Shown: piece after piece, positions 23,323 through 31,967 of the stretch
Layout of the letters: the number at the start of each line of letters is the position of its first letter
How positions within the stretch are numbered: position 1 is the first letter of the stretch
Assembly: GCF_965118895.1 (NCBI RefSeq)
Contig: NZ_CBCPJJ010000008.1
Span: 124,001 to 188,000 of the forward strand
Origin: Rahnella inusitata_A
GTDB lineage: Bacteria; Pseudomonadota; Gammaproteobacteria; Enterobacterales; Enterobacteriaceae
DNA length: 64,000 nt
Direction: 5' to 3'
Notes under the pieces: generated by a model
What the model was told of the DNA's origin: nothing
Databases searched by the model: none
What the model saw: the letters and a program-made list of their open reading frames with translations, nothing else
Position numbers and translations under genes: made by a program

Positions 23323-24487
23323 TAAAAGCCAGCACGATGAGTTGTCGGAAAGTACCCGTTTAGTTCACGACGCACGCCACGATCGCGGTGCGATTTCGCC
23401 GCCGATTTACCAGTCGTCACTTTTCAGCTTCACCGATTATGACAGCATGATTGCCCGTTTTCGTGGCGACAGCGACCACGCACTCTATTCCCGCGTCGAT
23501 AACCCGACGGTAGTGGAATTGCAGAAAAAGGTGGCGCAGCTGGAAGGCGGCGAAGCCTGTCTGGCGTTTGGCAGCGGGATGGCGGCAATCAGTAACGCTA
23601 TTCTCAGCGTAGCCGGTCCCGGCGACAAAGTGGTGTGCGTCAATCACGTTTACCCGGATACCTACCGCTTCCTGCGCGGGTTCTGCACCCGTTTTCAGAT
23701 TGAATCTCAGTTCGTCGACGGCAGTTCGCTGGCCGTTCTGGAAGAAGCATTGCAGGGCGCGAAGCTGCTGTATCTCGAAAGCCCGAACAGCTGGGTGATG
23801 GGCGAACAGAACCTGCGGGCGATTGCGGAATTAGCAAAAAAATACGGCGTGGTGACGATGATCGACAACAGCTGGGCATCGCCGATTTTCCAGAAACCGC
23901 TGGCGGCGGGCATCGATCTGGTGATCCACTCCGCGTCCAAATACATCAGCGGACACAGCGACGTGGTGGCCGGACTGGTCATCTCCAGCGCTGAACGCAT
24001 CAGTGCCATCAGCCGTCATATCAGCCCGTTTCTGGGGGGCAAACTTTCTGCTAATGAAGCCTGGTTGCTGCTGCGCGGCCTGCGCACGTTGCCGCTGCGG
24101 ATGCGTCAGCATCATGAAAGCGCACTCCAGCTGGCGCACCGCCTGCAAGGTTATTCGCGCATCACGAAAGTCAATCATCCCGGTTTAGATCCGCTGCCCA
24201 CGTCAACCCTGACCGGTTACAGCGGCCTGTTTTCATTCGAGCTTGGCGACGGCATCGACATTCCTGCTTTCTGCAACGCGCTGAAGTTATTCCGCATGGG
24301 CGTCAGCTGGGGCGGTTTCGAAAGCCTGGTGATGCCGGCGGTCTCCGTGCTGAATCAGGCGGGTGAATTCAATTCGGCAATTGATTTCGGCGTATCGCCA
24401 CGGGTGATCCGCATTTCCATCGGCCTGGAAGATACCGAGGATTTGTGGCGCGACCTAAAAAACGCCATCGAAAGCGCCTGTTTCTGA
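23309..24487 (+). CDS. Cys/Met-metabolism PLP-dependent enzyme
   Basis: A cytoplasmic 392-residue enzyme of the cystathionine gamma-synthase/beta-lyase/methionine gamma-lyase family (fold type I). Visible elements are the YSRVDNPT motif (Tyr and Arg contacting the neighbour subunit's PLP), the phosphate loop GSGMAAI, VYPDTYRF with the stacking tyrosine, MIDNSWASP with the PLP-N1 aspartate, and the Schiff-base Lys211 in HSASKYISGHSDVV. The reaction (beta- or gamma-elimination, or replacement, on a sulfur amino acid or O-substituted homoserine) cannot be fixed. It overlaps the regulator upstream and is followed 60 bp later by a CUT1 ABC importer, so its substrate probably comes from the imported solute. 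A PLP enzyme with a sugar-type importer is an unusual pairing. Confidence 0.88.
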   Translation: MQQDDKSQHDELSESTRLVHDARHDRGAISPPIYQSSLFSFTDYDSMIARFRGDSDHALYSRVDNPTVVELQKKVAQLEGGEACLAFGSGMAAISNAILSVAGPGDKVVCVNHVYPDTYRFLRGFCTRFQIESQFVDGSSLAVLEEALQGAKLLYLESPNSWVMGEQNLRAIAELAKKYGVVTMIDNSWASPIFQKPLAAGIDLVIHSASKYISGHSDVVAGLVISSAERISAISRHISPFLGGKLSANEAWLLLRGLRTLPLRMRQHHESALQLAHRLQGYSRITKVNHPGLDPLPTSTLTGYSGLFSFELGDGIDIPAFCNALKLFRMGVSWGGFESLVMPAVSVLNQAGEFNSAIDFGVSPRVIRISIGLEDTEDLWRDLKNAIESACF

Positions 24488-24547
24488 AGATTTTTCTCAA
24501 AGACTGTTCCTGTGATCCGACCTTTAGCTCCGTGGAGAATCAAGATT

Positions 24548-25828
24548 ATGCGACACCCGAAACGTCATCTGCTCAGCCTGCTGGCTTTCAGCGTCAGCCT
24601 GTGTTCCAGCGCCAGCTTTGCCGCGACCAAACTGACGCTGGTGGAAGTGATCACCAGCCCGGCGCGTACCGAAATGCTGCAAAAAATGCTCACCGCCTAC
24701 AAAGCGCAACACCCGGGGGTTGAGATTGAAGTGGTGTCGCTGCCGTGGGGGCAGGCGTTTGAAAAACTGGGCACCATGATCCAGAGCGGACAATACCCGG
24801 ACGTGGTGGAAATGCCGGACACCTGGCAGGGGCTTTACGCCAGTAACGGCATGCTGGCGGATCTTGAACCGCGTCTGAAAAGCTGGAACGGCACGCCAGA
24901 CTTAACCGACAAAACGCTGACCATGGCGCGCTCTTCCGGCGGCACGGCGACGATGGTTCCTTATGGTTTCTACCTGCGGGCGATGTTCTGGAACAAGAAA
25001 CTCTTCGGGCAGGCGGGACTAACCGAACCGCCGAAAACGATGGAGGAATTTATGGCCGATGCGAAGAAAATCAGCGCGCTCGGCAACGGCATCAGCGGCT
25101 ACTGTATGCGCGGCGGCGTGGGTGGCACCAACGCCTGGATGATGTTTATGGCGGCGATGAACGGTTCGCCGGAGTTCTTCGATAAAGAGGGTAACAGCAC
25201 CCTGACACAACCGGGCGCCATTAAAGGTGCGCAGTTCCTGGTGGATATGTATCAGAAAGGTTATGCACCGAAAGACAGCGTCAACTGGGGCTTCAATGAA
25301 ATCGTCTCCAGCTTCTACTCCGGCAAGTGCGCAATGCTCGATCAGGATCCCGATGCCTTGATTGCCATCAAAAACAGCATGAATCCGGATGACTTCTCAG
25401 TCGCGCCGATGCCGCTCGGACCGAACGGCAAAGCTTATCCGACCATCGGTTACACCGGTTGGTCGATGTTCAAACAAAGCAAAAATCAGGATCAAAGCTG
25501 GGACCTGATCTCGTTTCTCAGTAACAAAGAAAACAACCTGACGTGGTCGAAATTTGTTGGCACGTTGCCGATTTATAAGGGCGCGGAGCAGGACGCCTAT
25601 TACCACGCGCCGCAGTTTGCTGGCTGGTTTGCCGAGCTGAATAGCCCGGATTACATCCCGCTGACCATGCCGACGCACCTCAAAGGCTGGGGCTATTTCA
25701 ACTCGGTCATCGTTAAAGACAGTTCGCAGGAAACGCTGCTCGGGCAGAACGACACCGAAAGCATGGTGAAAGACTGGGCGAAGTACCTGACGAAAGAACA
25801 GAAAGCGTGGCTGGCCGCGCAGAAGTAA
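24548..25828 (+). CDS. CUT1-type ABC transporter solute-binding protein
   Basis: A periplasmic binding protein of 426 residues, SBP family 1 (MalE/UgpB-like). A signal peptide of about 25 residues ends in SASFA. The mature part has the typical TKLTLVEVITSPARTEMLQKMLTAYKAQHPG opening region and SGQYPDVVEMPDTW-like segments of the family. The ATG at 24548 is preferred over one at 24512 because it starts a standard signal peptide and has GGAGAA upstream. The ligand is likely a glycoside, polyol phosphodiester or another hydroxylated compound by family, but the operon's PLP enzyme suggests an amino or sulfur group. Confidence 0.9.
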   Translation: MRHPKRHLLSLLAFSVSLCSSASFAATKLTLVEVITSPARTEMLQKMLTAYKAQHPGVEIEVVSLPWGQAFEKLGTMIQSGQYPDVVEMPDTWQGLYASNGMLADLEPRLKSWNGTPDLTDKTLTMARSSGGTATMVPYGFYLRAMFWNKKLFGQAGLTEPPKTMEEFMADAKKISALGNGISGYCMRGGVGGTNAWMMFMAAMNGSPEFFDKEGNSTLTQPGAIKGAQFLVDMYQKGYAPKDSVNWGFNEIVSSFYSGKCAMLDQDPDALIAIKNSMNPDDFSVAPMPLGPNGKAYPTIGYTGWSMFKQSKNQDQSWDLISFLSNKENNLTWSKFVGTLPIYKGAEQDAYYHAPQFAGWFAELNSPDYIPLTMPTHLKGWGYFNSVIVKDSSQETLLGQNDTESMVKDWAKYLTKEQKAWLAAQK

Positions 25829-25837
25829 GGTTCAACG

Positions 25838-25860
25838 GCTCCGGCAACTGCTGCCGGAGC
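25838..25860 (+). repeat. Intercistronic hairpin after the binding-protein gene
   Basis: A perfect 9-bp stem (GCTCCGGCA/TGCCGGAGC, 5-nt loop) without a U-tract lies 9 nt past the binding-protein stop. Such hairpins protect upstream mRNA from 3' decay and raise binding-protein output over the permeases. Confidence 0.65.
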
Positions 25861-25888
25861 GCAAATTCCCCTTTGTTGGAGACGCGTC

Positions 25889-26812
25889 ATGATGTTGGAA
25901 GTTTCACCACCAGACACCGCTGCCGCGCCGCGCTTTCCCCGTTTGCGGGCGCTGCTGGAACCCTGGGTTTACCTCAGCCCGACGCTGGTGCTGATCGCGC
26001 TGTTTATTTTTGTCCCGATGGCGATCGGCATTTCCTATGCATTCCAGAACATTCAGCTGCTTAACCCTTCCGACACCGGCTGGGTCGGTTTGGATAATTT
26101 TCGCACCATGTTTGACGACCGGCATTTCTACGCTGCGCTGCGTCACACCTTCAACTGGACACTGACGTCCTTAGTCCTGCAATTCGCGCTCGGTCTCGGG
26201 CTGGCGTTGCTGCTTAACCGCGAATTTGCCGGACGCGGCTGGGTACAGGCGCTGGTTTTTCTGCCGTGGGCAGTTCCGGCGTTTCTCTCCGGCCTGACCT
26301 GGGCGTGGTTGCTCAACCCGGTGATCGGCGTGCTGCCGTACTGGCTGACCGATCTGCACATTATTTCCGAGCCGTACAACATTCTGTCCGATCCGCAACT
26401 GGCGCTGTACGGGCCGGTGGTGGCCAACGTCTGGTTCGGCATTCCGTTCTTTGCGATAACTTTGCTGGCGGCGTTGCAGTCGATCCCGAAAGATTTATAC
26501 GAAGCGGCGGCGATGGACGGAGCGTCCGGCTGGCAGCAGTTTTGCAAAGTGACGCTGCCGTTTCTGGCACCGATGATTGCCATCACGGTGATGCTGCGCA
26601 CCATCTGGATCGCCAATTTCGCTGACCTGATTGTGGTGATGACCGACGGTGGTCCGGCGAATTCGACATCCATTCTCTCAAGTTTCATTTTCACTACCAC
26701 CTACCGCAAACTCGACTTTGGCTATGCCTCGGCGATGGCGGTTTTCCTGCTGGTGCTGATGACGCTTTACGCGCTGGTTCTTCTGCGCATCCGCCATCAG
26801 TTACTGAAATAA
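25889..26812 (+). CDS. CUT1 ABC transporter permease 1 (MalF/UgpA-like)
   Basis: An inner-membrane permease of 307 residues with six hydrophobic helices, the first at about 28-48. The cytoplasmic EAA loop that docks on the ATPase reads YEAAAMDGASGWQQFCKVTLP (about 205-225). Two adjacent ATGs begin the frame at 25889, with TTGGAGA upstream. It forms the channel with the next gene product. Confidence 0.92.
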   Translation: MMLEVSPPDTAAAPRFPRLRALLEPWVYLSPTLVLIALFIFVPMAIGISYAFQNIQLLNPSDTGWVGLDNFRTMFDDRHFYAALRHTFNWTLTSLVLQFALGLGLALLLNREFAGRGWVQALVFLPWAVPAFLSGLTWAWLLNPVIGVLPYWLTDLHIISEPYNILSDPQLALYGPVVANVWFGIPFFAITLLAALQSIPKDLYEAAAMDGASGWQQFCKVTLPFLAPMIAITVMLRTIWIANFADLIVVMTDGGPANSTSILSSFIFTTTYRKLDFGYASAMAVFLLVLMTLYALVLLRIRHQLLK

Positions 26813-26823
26813 AGGAGCGCCAT

Positions 26824-27666
26824 ATGAATGCATTGTCATTAGGACTCTGGCTGCGCAAAGGCGGCCACCGGCTGGGGATCCTGTGTTATCTGATTTTCTC
26901 GCTGTTTCCGATTTACTGGCTGATCAAAATTTCGATCACCCCGGACAAACTGCTCTACAGCGAAGGCGTGAAGATGTGGCCGGGGGAGATGACGCTGGTG
27001 CATTTTCAGCGCGTGTTTACCGAAAGCCAGTTTCCGCTGTATTTCTTCAACAGCCTGATTGTTTCATTCGGCACGGCGTTTCTGACCACGGTGATTGCCG
27101 CCGGTGCGGGCTTTGCTTTTTCCCGCTTCAGCTTTAAAGGCAAAACGGTGATGGCCGCGCTGTTGCTGTTCACCCAGATGTTCCCGCTGGTGATGATCCT
27201 CGCGCCGATTTACAAAGTAATGGCACCGCTCGGGCTGACCAACAGTCTGCTGGGATTAATTCTCATCTACACCGCTTTTAACGTGCCTTTCGCGACCTTT
27301 CTGATGCAGTCATTTTTCGACAGCATTCCTAAAGATCTCGAAGAGTCAGCAATGCTGGAAGGGTGCAGCCGTTTTATGGCGCTGCGTAAAGTCATCATCC
27401 CGCTGACCTTGCCGGGCATGGCCGCCACGCTGGGATTTGTGTTTACCGCGGCGTGGAGCGAACTGTTGTTCTCGCTGATGTTAATCAACAAAAATGACGT
27501 GATGACCTTCCCGGTGGGGTTGCTGAGTTTTGTGTCGAAGTTTGCGGTTTCCTGGGGCGACATGATGGCGGCGGCAGTGCTGGCGCTGATCCCTGCTTGT
27601 CTGTTCTTTGCGTTCATTCAGCGCTACCTGGTTCAGGGGCTGACTGCCGGTGCGGTAAAAGGATAA
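26824..27666 (+). CDS. CUT1 ABC transporter permease 2 (MalG/UgpE-like)
   Basis: An inner-membrane permease of 280 residues with six helices and the EAA loop EESAMLEGCSRFMALRKVIIP (about 175-195). It begins 11 bp after permease 1 with AAAGGAG as ribosome site and is followed 4 bp later by the ATPase gene. Confidence 0.92.
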   Translation: MNALSLGLWLRKGGHRLGILCYLIFSLFPIYWLIKISITPDKLLYSEGVKMWPGEMTLVHFQRVFTESQFPLYFFNSLIVSFGTAFLTTVIAAGAGFAFSRFSFKGKTVMAALLLFTQMFPLVMILAPIYKVMAPLGLTNSLLGLILIYTAFNVPFATFLMQSFFDSIPKDLEESAMLEGCSRFMALRKVIIPLTLPGMAATLGFVFTAAWSELLFSLMLINKNDVMTFPVGLLSFVSKFAVSWGDMMAAAVLALIPACLFFAFIQRYLVQGLTAGAVKG

Positions 27667-27670
27667 TTTT

Positions 27671-28777
27671 ATGGCTCAGATTACGATTTCCGATCTCCAA
27701 AAACGTTACGACAATGTCGAAGTGCTGCGGCACATTAACCTGACGATCAAAGACGGTGAGTTCGTGGTGCTGGTCGGCCCGTCCGGCTGCGGCAAATCCA
27801 CTTTACTGCGCACCATCGCCGGGCTGGAACTGGCGACGGCGGGGGACATCCACATCGGCACGCGGCTGATGAATCAGGTTGCGCCGAAAGACCGGGATAT
27901 CTCGATGGTGTTCCAGAGCTACGCGCTCTATCCGCACATGACAGTGGCACGCAACATGGGGTTCAGCCTGGAAGTGCAAAAGCGCCCGAAAGCAGAAATC
28001 GACGCCGCCGTGAATAAAGCTGCCGACATTCTCGGCCTGACCGCGTTATTGCATCGCCGCCCGAAAGAGCTTTCCGGCGGGCAGCGCCAGCGCGTGGCGA
28101 TGGGCAGGGCGATTGTGCGCGAACCGCAGGTGTTCCTGTTCGACGAACCGCTCTCCAATCTCGACGCCCAGCTGCGCGGCCAGATGCGCATTGAAATTAA
28201 AAGTCTGCATCAAAGAATGCGCAACACCATTGTTTACGTGACCCACGATCAGGTCGAAGCCATGACGCTTGCCGATCGTATCGTGGTACTCAATCACGGC
28301 CTGATCCAACAGGTCGGCACGCCGCTGGAGCTTTACGACACGCCCGCTAATAAATTCGTCGCCAGTTTTATCGGTTCACCTTCGATGAACTTTATCGACG
28401 GCACGATAGAGATGGGCGATTCCGCCCCGCAGCTGCGCATCACTCCCACCCTGACGCTACCGGTGGACCCGGCCATTACCGGCCTGCAAAGCGATGCAAA
28501 AGTCATTTACGGCGTTCGTCCCGAGGCGATTGTGCTCTGCTCCGGGGACGCGCCGGGCGCGCTGCCTCTGGATGTGACCCTCATTGAACCGACCGGTCTG
28601 AGCGAGCTTATTCACGGGACGCTGGGCGGCGAAAAGCTGAGTGTTTACAGCATGGTGAGATCGGGAGCCGCGCCGGGGGACAGAGTGTGGATAACAATTG
28701 ATACCGCAAGGGTGCAGGTGTTTGACGGAGGGAGTCAGAGGCGGCTGGCGAAACAAGGGGAAAATTTGGTGCCATGA
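27671..28777 (+). CDS. CUT1 ABC transporter ATPase (MalK/UgpC-like)
   Basis: The ATP-hydrolysing subunit of 368 residues. Residues 1-235 form the nucleotide-binding domain with Walker A GPSGCGKST, signature LSGGQRQRVAMGRA, Walker B VFLFDEPLSNLD and the switch histidine in VTHDQVEAMTLAD. The C-terminal third is the OB-fold regulatory domain typical of CUT1 ATPases (YGVRPEAI). It is the last gene of the operon; copy 3 of the dispersed repeat follows. Confidence 0.94.
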   Translation: MAQITISDLQKRYDNVEVLRHINLTIKDGEFVVLVGPSGCGKSTLLRTIAGLELATAGDIHIGTRLMNQVAPKDRDISMVFQSYALYPHMTVARNMGFSLEVQKRPKAEIDAAVNKAADILGLTALLHRRPKELSGGQRQRVAMGRAIVREPQVFLFDEPLSNLDAQLRGQMRIEIKSLHQRMRNTIVYVTHDQVEAMTLADRIVVLNHGLIQQVGTPLELYDTPANKFVASFIGSPSMNFIDGTIEMGDSAPQLRITPTLTLPVDPAITGLQSDAKVIYGVRPEAIVLCSGDAPGALPLDVTLIEPTGLSELIHGTLGGEKLSVYSMVRSGAAPGDRVWITIDTARVQVFDGGSQRRLAKQGENLVP

Positions 28778-28817
28778 CCGGGCACCGGGCGGTTCAAACC
28801 ATTCGGGAATGGTGACA

Positions 28818-29430
28818 TTTTTAAAACAATGATCGAGGATATTTCGGTTTCTGACGCTCAGCGATCCCATAGCGCACTGCGTCGAAACCGCCCAAAGAGG
28901 ACCAGGACGGGCCCTCTTTGGAATCTCCGCGTCTTTTTAAAACACGCGCTACCGCTGGAACGATGGACGTGTTCTTTGACTCCCGCGTGTGGCGCAAAAC
29001 CCTGCCGCTGCGCGGTTCCTTCTCTCGGTCTTCGAGCCTACGGTCTCGAAGCCGCTCCGTTCAGCAGGATTTTTTGATCGCGCCATCTCGCCATTTTTAG
29101 AAACAAATCCAAGACATCTGAACTGCGCGTTTGGTTTTTAAAATGATCCTGAGCCGGTGAGGCTGTGCCCTAAAAAGCTCTGGCCGCTTTCAAAAATCAC
29201 GCCGAAGGGAGAGGTGGAAAACCGCGCGCCTTTTTGCGCAGGTTGTAACCCGACCGGAGGGTACCGCGCCGCGGCGGGATTTTGCGGCAATAGCGGTGGT
29301 GGCTGAAACATAGCCCGTCTGCATGGCACGTGTTTTAAAGAGCCGCGGATTCTTAAGGGGGCGGCGATAAGCCCCCTTAAGGCCAGTGTGGGTGGCAACC
29401 CACGGTTTTGACATTGACGTTGATTTTAAA
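28818..29430. repeat. Dispersed inverted-arm repeat, copy 3
   Basis: A roughly 613-bp element lies between the convergent ABC ATPase and ynfM genes. The left arm starts with TTTTTAAAACAATGATCGAGG and TTTCGGTTTCT (shared with copy 1), holds the hairpin CCAAAGAGG...CCTCTTTGG (about 28892-28921), and continues with GCGCAAAACCCTGCCGCTGCG as in copy 2. The right arm is inverted and ends near 29430 with complements of CAACCGTGGG-type sequence and the hairpin TTAAGGGGGC/GCCCCCTTAA (about 29354-29384). The middle (ATCGCGCCATCTCGCCATTTTT) matches the middle of copy 2. The remaining bases of the 28778-29451 gap show nothing else. Confidence 0.83.
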
Positions 29431-29451
29431 CAGCAGCCCGGCCAATAAAAA

Positions 29452-30759
29452 TTACGCCGGTTTAGCCTCCGCCAGCCTCATCAACCTGACCCCTACGCCT
29501 ACACCTGCCACCAGCATCACACTAATAAACACCGTGATCCCATTCCACCCGTACGCATGCCAGAAGAATCCGCCCAGCGTACCCGCCACACTCGAACCCG
29601 CGTAATAACAGAACAGATACAGTGAGGAGGCTTGTCCTTTCGCACGGCGTGCGCGCCTGCCGATCCAGCCGCTGGCGACGGAATGGGCGGCGAAGAAGCC
29701 GCCGGTGACCAGGATCATCCCAATGAAAATCAACCAGACCGGCGAAAAGGCAGTGAGCAGAATACCGGCCAGCATGATGGCGATTGCACCGATTAGCACC
29801 GGGCCCCGGCCATAAACGCCGGTCAGCACGCCCGCTTTCGGCGAACTGTAGGTGCCCATCAGGTACACCACTGACAAAATCCCGACGATGGCCTGACTCA
29901 TATTGTACGGCGTCCCGAGCAGGCGATAGCCGATGTAATTAAACATCGTCACGAAGCTGCCCATCAGCAGAAAACCTTCCACGAACAGCAAAGGCAGCCC
30001 GCTGTCGCGCCAGTGCAGTTTAAAGTTGATGAGCAGTTTGCGTGGTTTCAGCGAGCTGGCGCGAAAGTGTTTGGAGGCCGGGAGGATGCGCCAGAACATG
30101 ATGGCCGCCGCCAGCGCGAAGAGGCCGACTACCGCAATCGCGATGCGCCATGAGAAGAAATCGGTCAGCACGCCGCTGACCAGTCGCCCGCTCATGCCGC
30201 CGATAGAGTTGCCGCTGATGTATAACCCCATCGAGAAAGCCACCACGCTCGGGTGAATTTCTTCGCTCAGATAGGTCATCGCCACCGCTGCTACGCCGCT
30301 GAGCGAAAGGCCAATCAGGGCACGCATGACGAGAATGCCATCCCAGCTTTGCATAAAGGAACATACCAGCGTACAACCTGCCGCGAGCAGCAACGCTACC
30401 ACCATCACCGATTTACGCCCGACGGCATCCGAAACCGGCCCGGTAAACAACAGGCCGATGGCCATCAGCCCGGTGGATAACGACAGCGAAAGGCTGCTGG
30501 TCGCCGGTGACACGCCGAAATCATGAGATAACACTGGCAGGATCGGCTGCACGCAATAAAGCAATGCAAACGTCGCCAGCCCGGCAGAGAACAGGGCGAG
30601 TGTCACCCGGATAAACTGTGGAGTACCACGTTTGATAAAGGGCGATTTTGGAGTAGTGCGGGCGACGGAGGTGTCAGGATTAAGTTCGTCGTCATTGACC
30701 AGACTGTTATCGAAGGGAGATCCGGATGGTGCAGCGGGCTTCCGCTGAGTGGTTTTCAC
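29452..30759 (-). CDS. ynfM: MFS exporter YnfM
   Basis: A 12-helix inner-membrane drug:H+ antiporter-like protein of 435 residues, closely like E. coli YnfM (417): IKRGTPQFIRVTLALFSAGL, SLSGVAAVAMTYLSEEIHP and MGLYISGNSIGGMSGRLVSG are shared almost unchanged. Its substrate is not established. The N-terminal extension of about 45 residues is polar and longer than in E. coli. The frame opens with TTG at 30765, but GTG at 30759 has AAGGA at the proper distance and is preferred. It is divergent from ynfL, as in E. coli. Confidence 0.92.
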   Translation of the reverse strand: MKTTQRKPAAPSGSPFDNSLVNDDELNPDTSVARTTPKSPFIKRGTPQFIRVTLALFSAGLATFALLYCVQPILPVLSHDFGVSPATSSLSLSLSTGLMAIGLLFTGPVSDAVGRKSVMVVALLLAAGCTLVCSFMQSWDGILVMRALIGLSLSGVAAVAMTYLSEEIHPSVVAFSMGLYISGNSIGGMSGRLVSGVLTDFFSWRIAIAVVGLFALAAAIMFWRILPASKHFRASSLKPRKLLINFKLHWRDSGLPLLFVEGFLLMGSFVTMFNYIGYRLLGTPYNMSQAIVGILSVVYLMGTYSSPKAGVLTGVYGRGPVLIGAIAIMLAGILLTAFSPVWLIFIGMILVTGGFFAAHSVASGWIGRRARRAKGQASSLYLFCYYAGSSVAGTLGGFFWHAYGWNGITVFISVMLVAGVGVGVRLMRLAEAKPA

Positions 30760-30859
30760 TGTCAATCCTTAGCGAGGGTGATAATAAAAAATATTTGAAA
30801 ATGTATGAAAATTTTAACCCTGAGATTTATATTGTCTAATATATTAATTTCGCTAAAAC

Positions 30860-30876
30860 GATATGTTTAAAGTATC
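30860..30876. promoter_or_regulatory. Candidate YnfL operator (T-N11-A)
   Basis: GATATGTTTAAAGTATC in the ynfM-ynfL gap is an interrupted palindrome containing the T-N11-A core of LysR-type binding sites. It lies 22 bp upstream of the ynfL ATG. Confidence 0.35.
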
Positions 30877-30897
30877 AATTGGAGCCAACACCGCGCG

Positions 30898-31803
30898 ATG
30901 AGCCATATAGAACTGCGTCACCTGCGTTATTTTATCGCCGTCGCTGACGAGCTGCATTTCGGGCGGGCAGCCGAGCGGCTGCACATCTCCCAGCCGCCGT
31001 TGAGCCAGCAGATTCAGGCGCTGGAGGCCCACGTCGGTGCGGCGCTGTTTTACCGCAGTAACCGGACGGTGCGGCTGACGCAGGCGGGCGTGGCGTTTGT
31101 GCATGAAGCGCGGCAGATTTTGCAGCGGGTGGAAGAAGCATCAGAGCAGGCAGCGCGGATCCATCGCGGTGAGTCCGGCAATCTGACGCTCGGGCTAACC
31201 TCTTCGGCACCGTTTTTACACCGGGTTTCCCGCACTCTGCATCGTTTCCGCTTAACTTATCCCGACGTGAATATTCGCATTGAACAGCTCAACAGCAAGC
31301 AGCAGATCGACCCGCTGCTGGAAGGCAAACTGGATCTGGGGATTATGCGCAACGGCGATCTGCCGCCGCAGCTGGCGCATCAGCGGATATGGTCGGAGCC
31401 GCTGATTGCCGTGGTGCATAAAGACAATCCGCTCAATGATTTGCCCGCCGGTGAACTGACGTTCCAGCATCTGGCCGATCAGCCTTTCGTATTTTTTTCC
31501 AAAGATGTCGGCACCTCACTGTACGACGATATTCTCGACCAGCTGAGAGCGCAGGGGATCACGCCCTATATCACGCAGGAAGTGGGTGAGCCGCTGACCA
31601 TTATCGGGCTGGTCGCCGCCGGACTGGGCGTGTCGATTTTACCGGCGTCCTATCTGCGCATTCAGGTCGACGGCGTGAAATATTTACGCTTCGGGGATAT
31701 GCAAGGCACCACAGAACTCTGGCTGGTGAATCACGCCGAACGGCCAATGACGGCGGCGACCAAGGCCTTTACAGATCTGATGATGAAAGAGGACGGTGTT
31801 TGA
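30898..31803 (+). CDS. ynfL: LysR-family regulator YnfL
   Basis: A 301-residue LysR-type regulator. The N-terminal helix-turn-helix is ELRHLRYFIAVADELHFGRAAERLHISQPPLSQQIQALE split over residues 5-43; the effector domain (about 92-295) follows. The opening HIELRHLRYF and divergent placement from ynfM match E. coli ynfL/ynfM. The likely role is control of ynfM and itself; the inducer is unknown. Confidence 0.9.
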   Translation: MSHIELRHLRYFIAVADELHFGRAAERLHISQPPLSQQIQALEAHVGAALFYRSNRTVRLTQAGVAFVHEARQILQRVEEASEQAARIHRGESGNLTLGLTSSAPFLHRVSRTLHRFRLTYPDVNIRIEQLNSKQQIDPLLEGKLDLGIMRNGDLPPQLAHQRIWSEPLIAVVHKDNPLNDLPAGELTFQHLADQPFVFFSKDVGTSLYDDILDQLRAQGITPYITQEVGEPLTIIGLVAAGLGVSILPASYLRIQVDGVKYLRFGDMQGTTELWLVNHAERPMTAATKAFTDLMMKEDGV

Positions 31804-31931
31804 CATAAGACAAAAGCTGCTGAATTTCCAGTCAATTCCGAACGTGTTTTCGCGCAATGTGTGCACTAAATCACATAACGAATCAAATAGTTGACGGCAT
31901 ATGGCAAAAACCCCACCATAGCCTCTAATCT

Positions 31932-31953
31932 TTATTTTGAAGCGCGAAAATAA
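31932..31953. promoter_or_regulatory. Mlc operator in the mlc promoter region
   Basis: TTATTTT-GAAGCGCG-AAAATAA is a perfect 7-bp inverted repeat with an 8-nt spacer and has the form of Mlc/NagC operators such as the ptsG site of E. coli. It is 14 bp upstream of the mlc GTG, pointing to autorepression. Confidence 0.75.
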
Positions 31954-31967
31954 CAGGAGTTCCCTGA

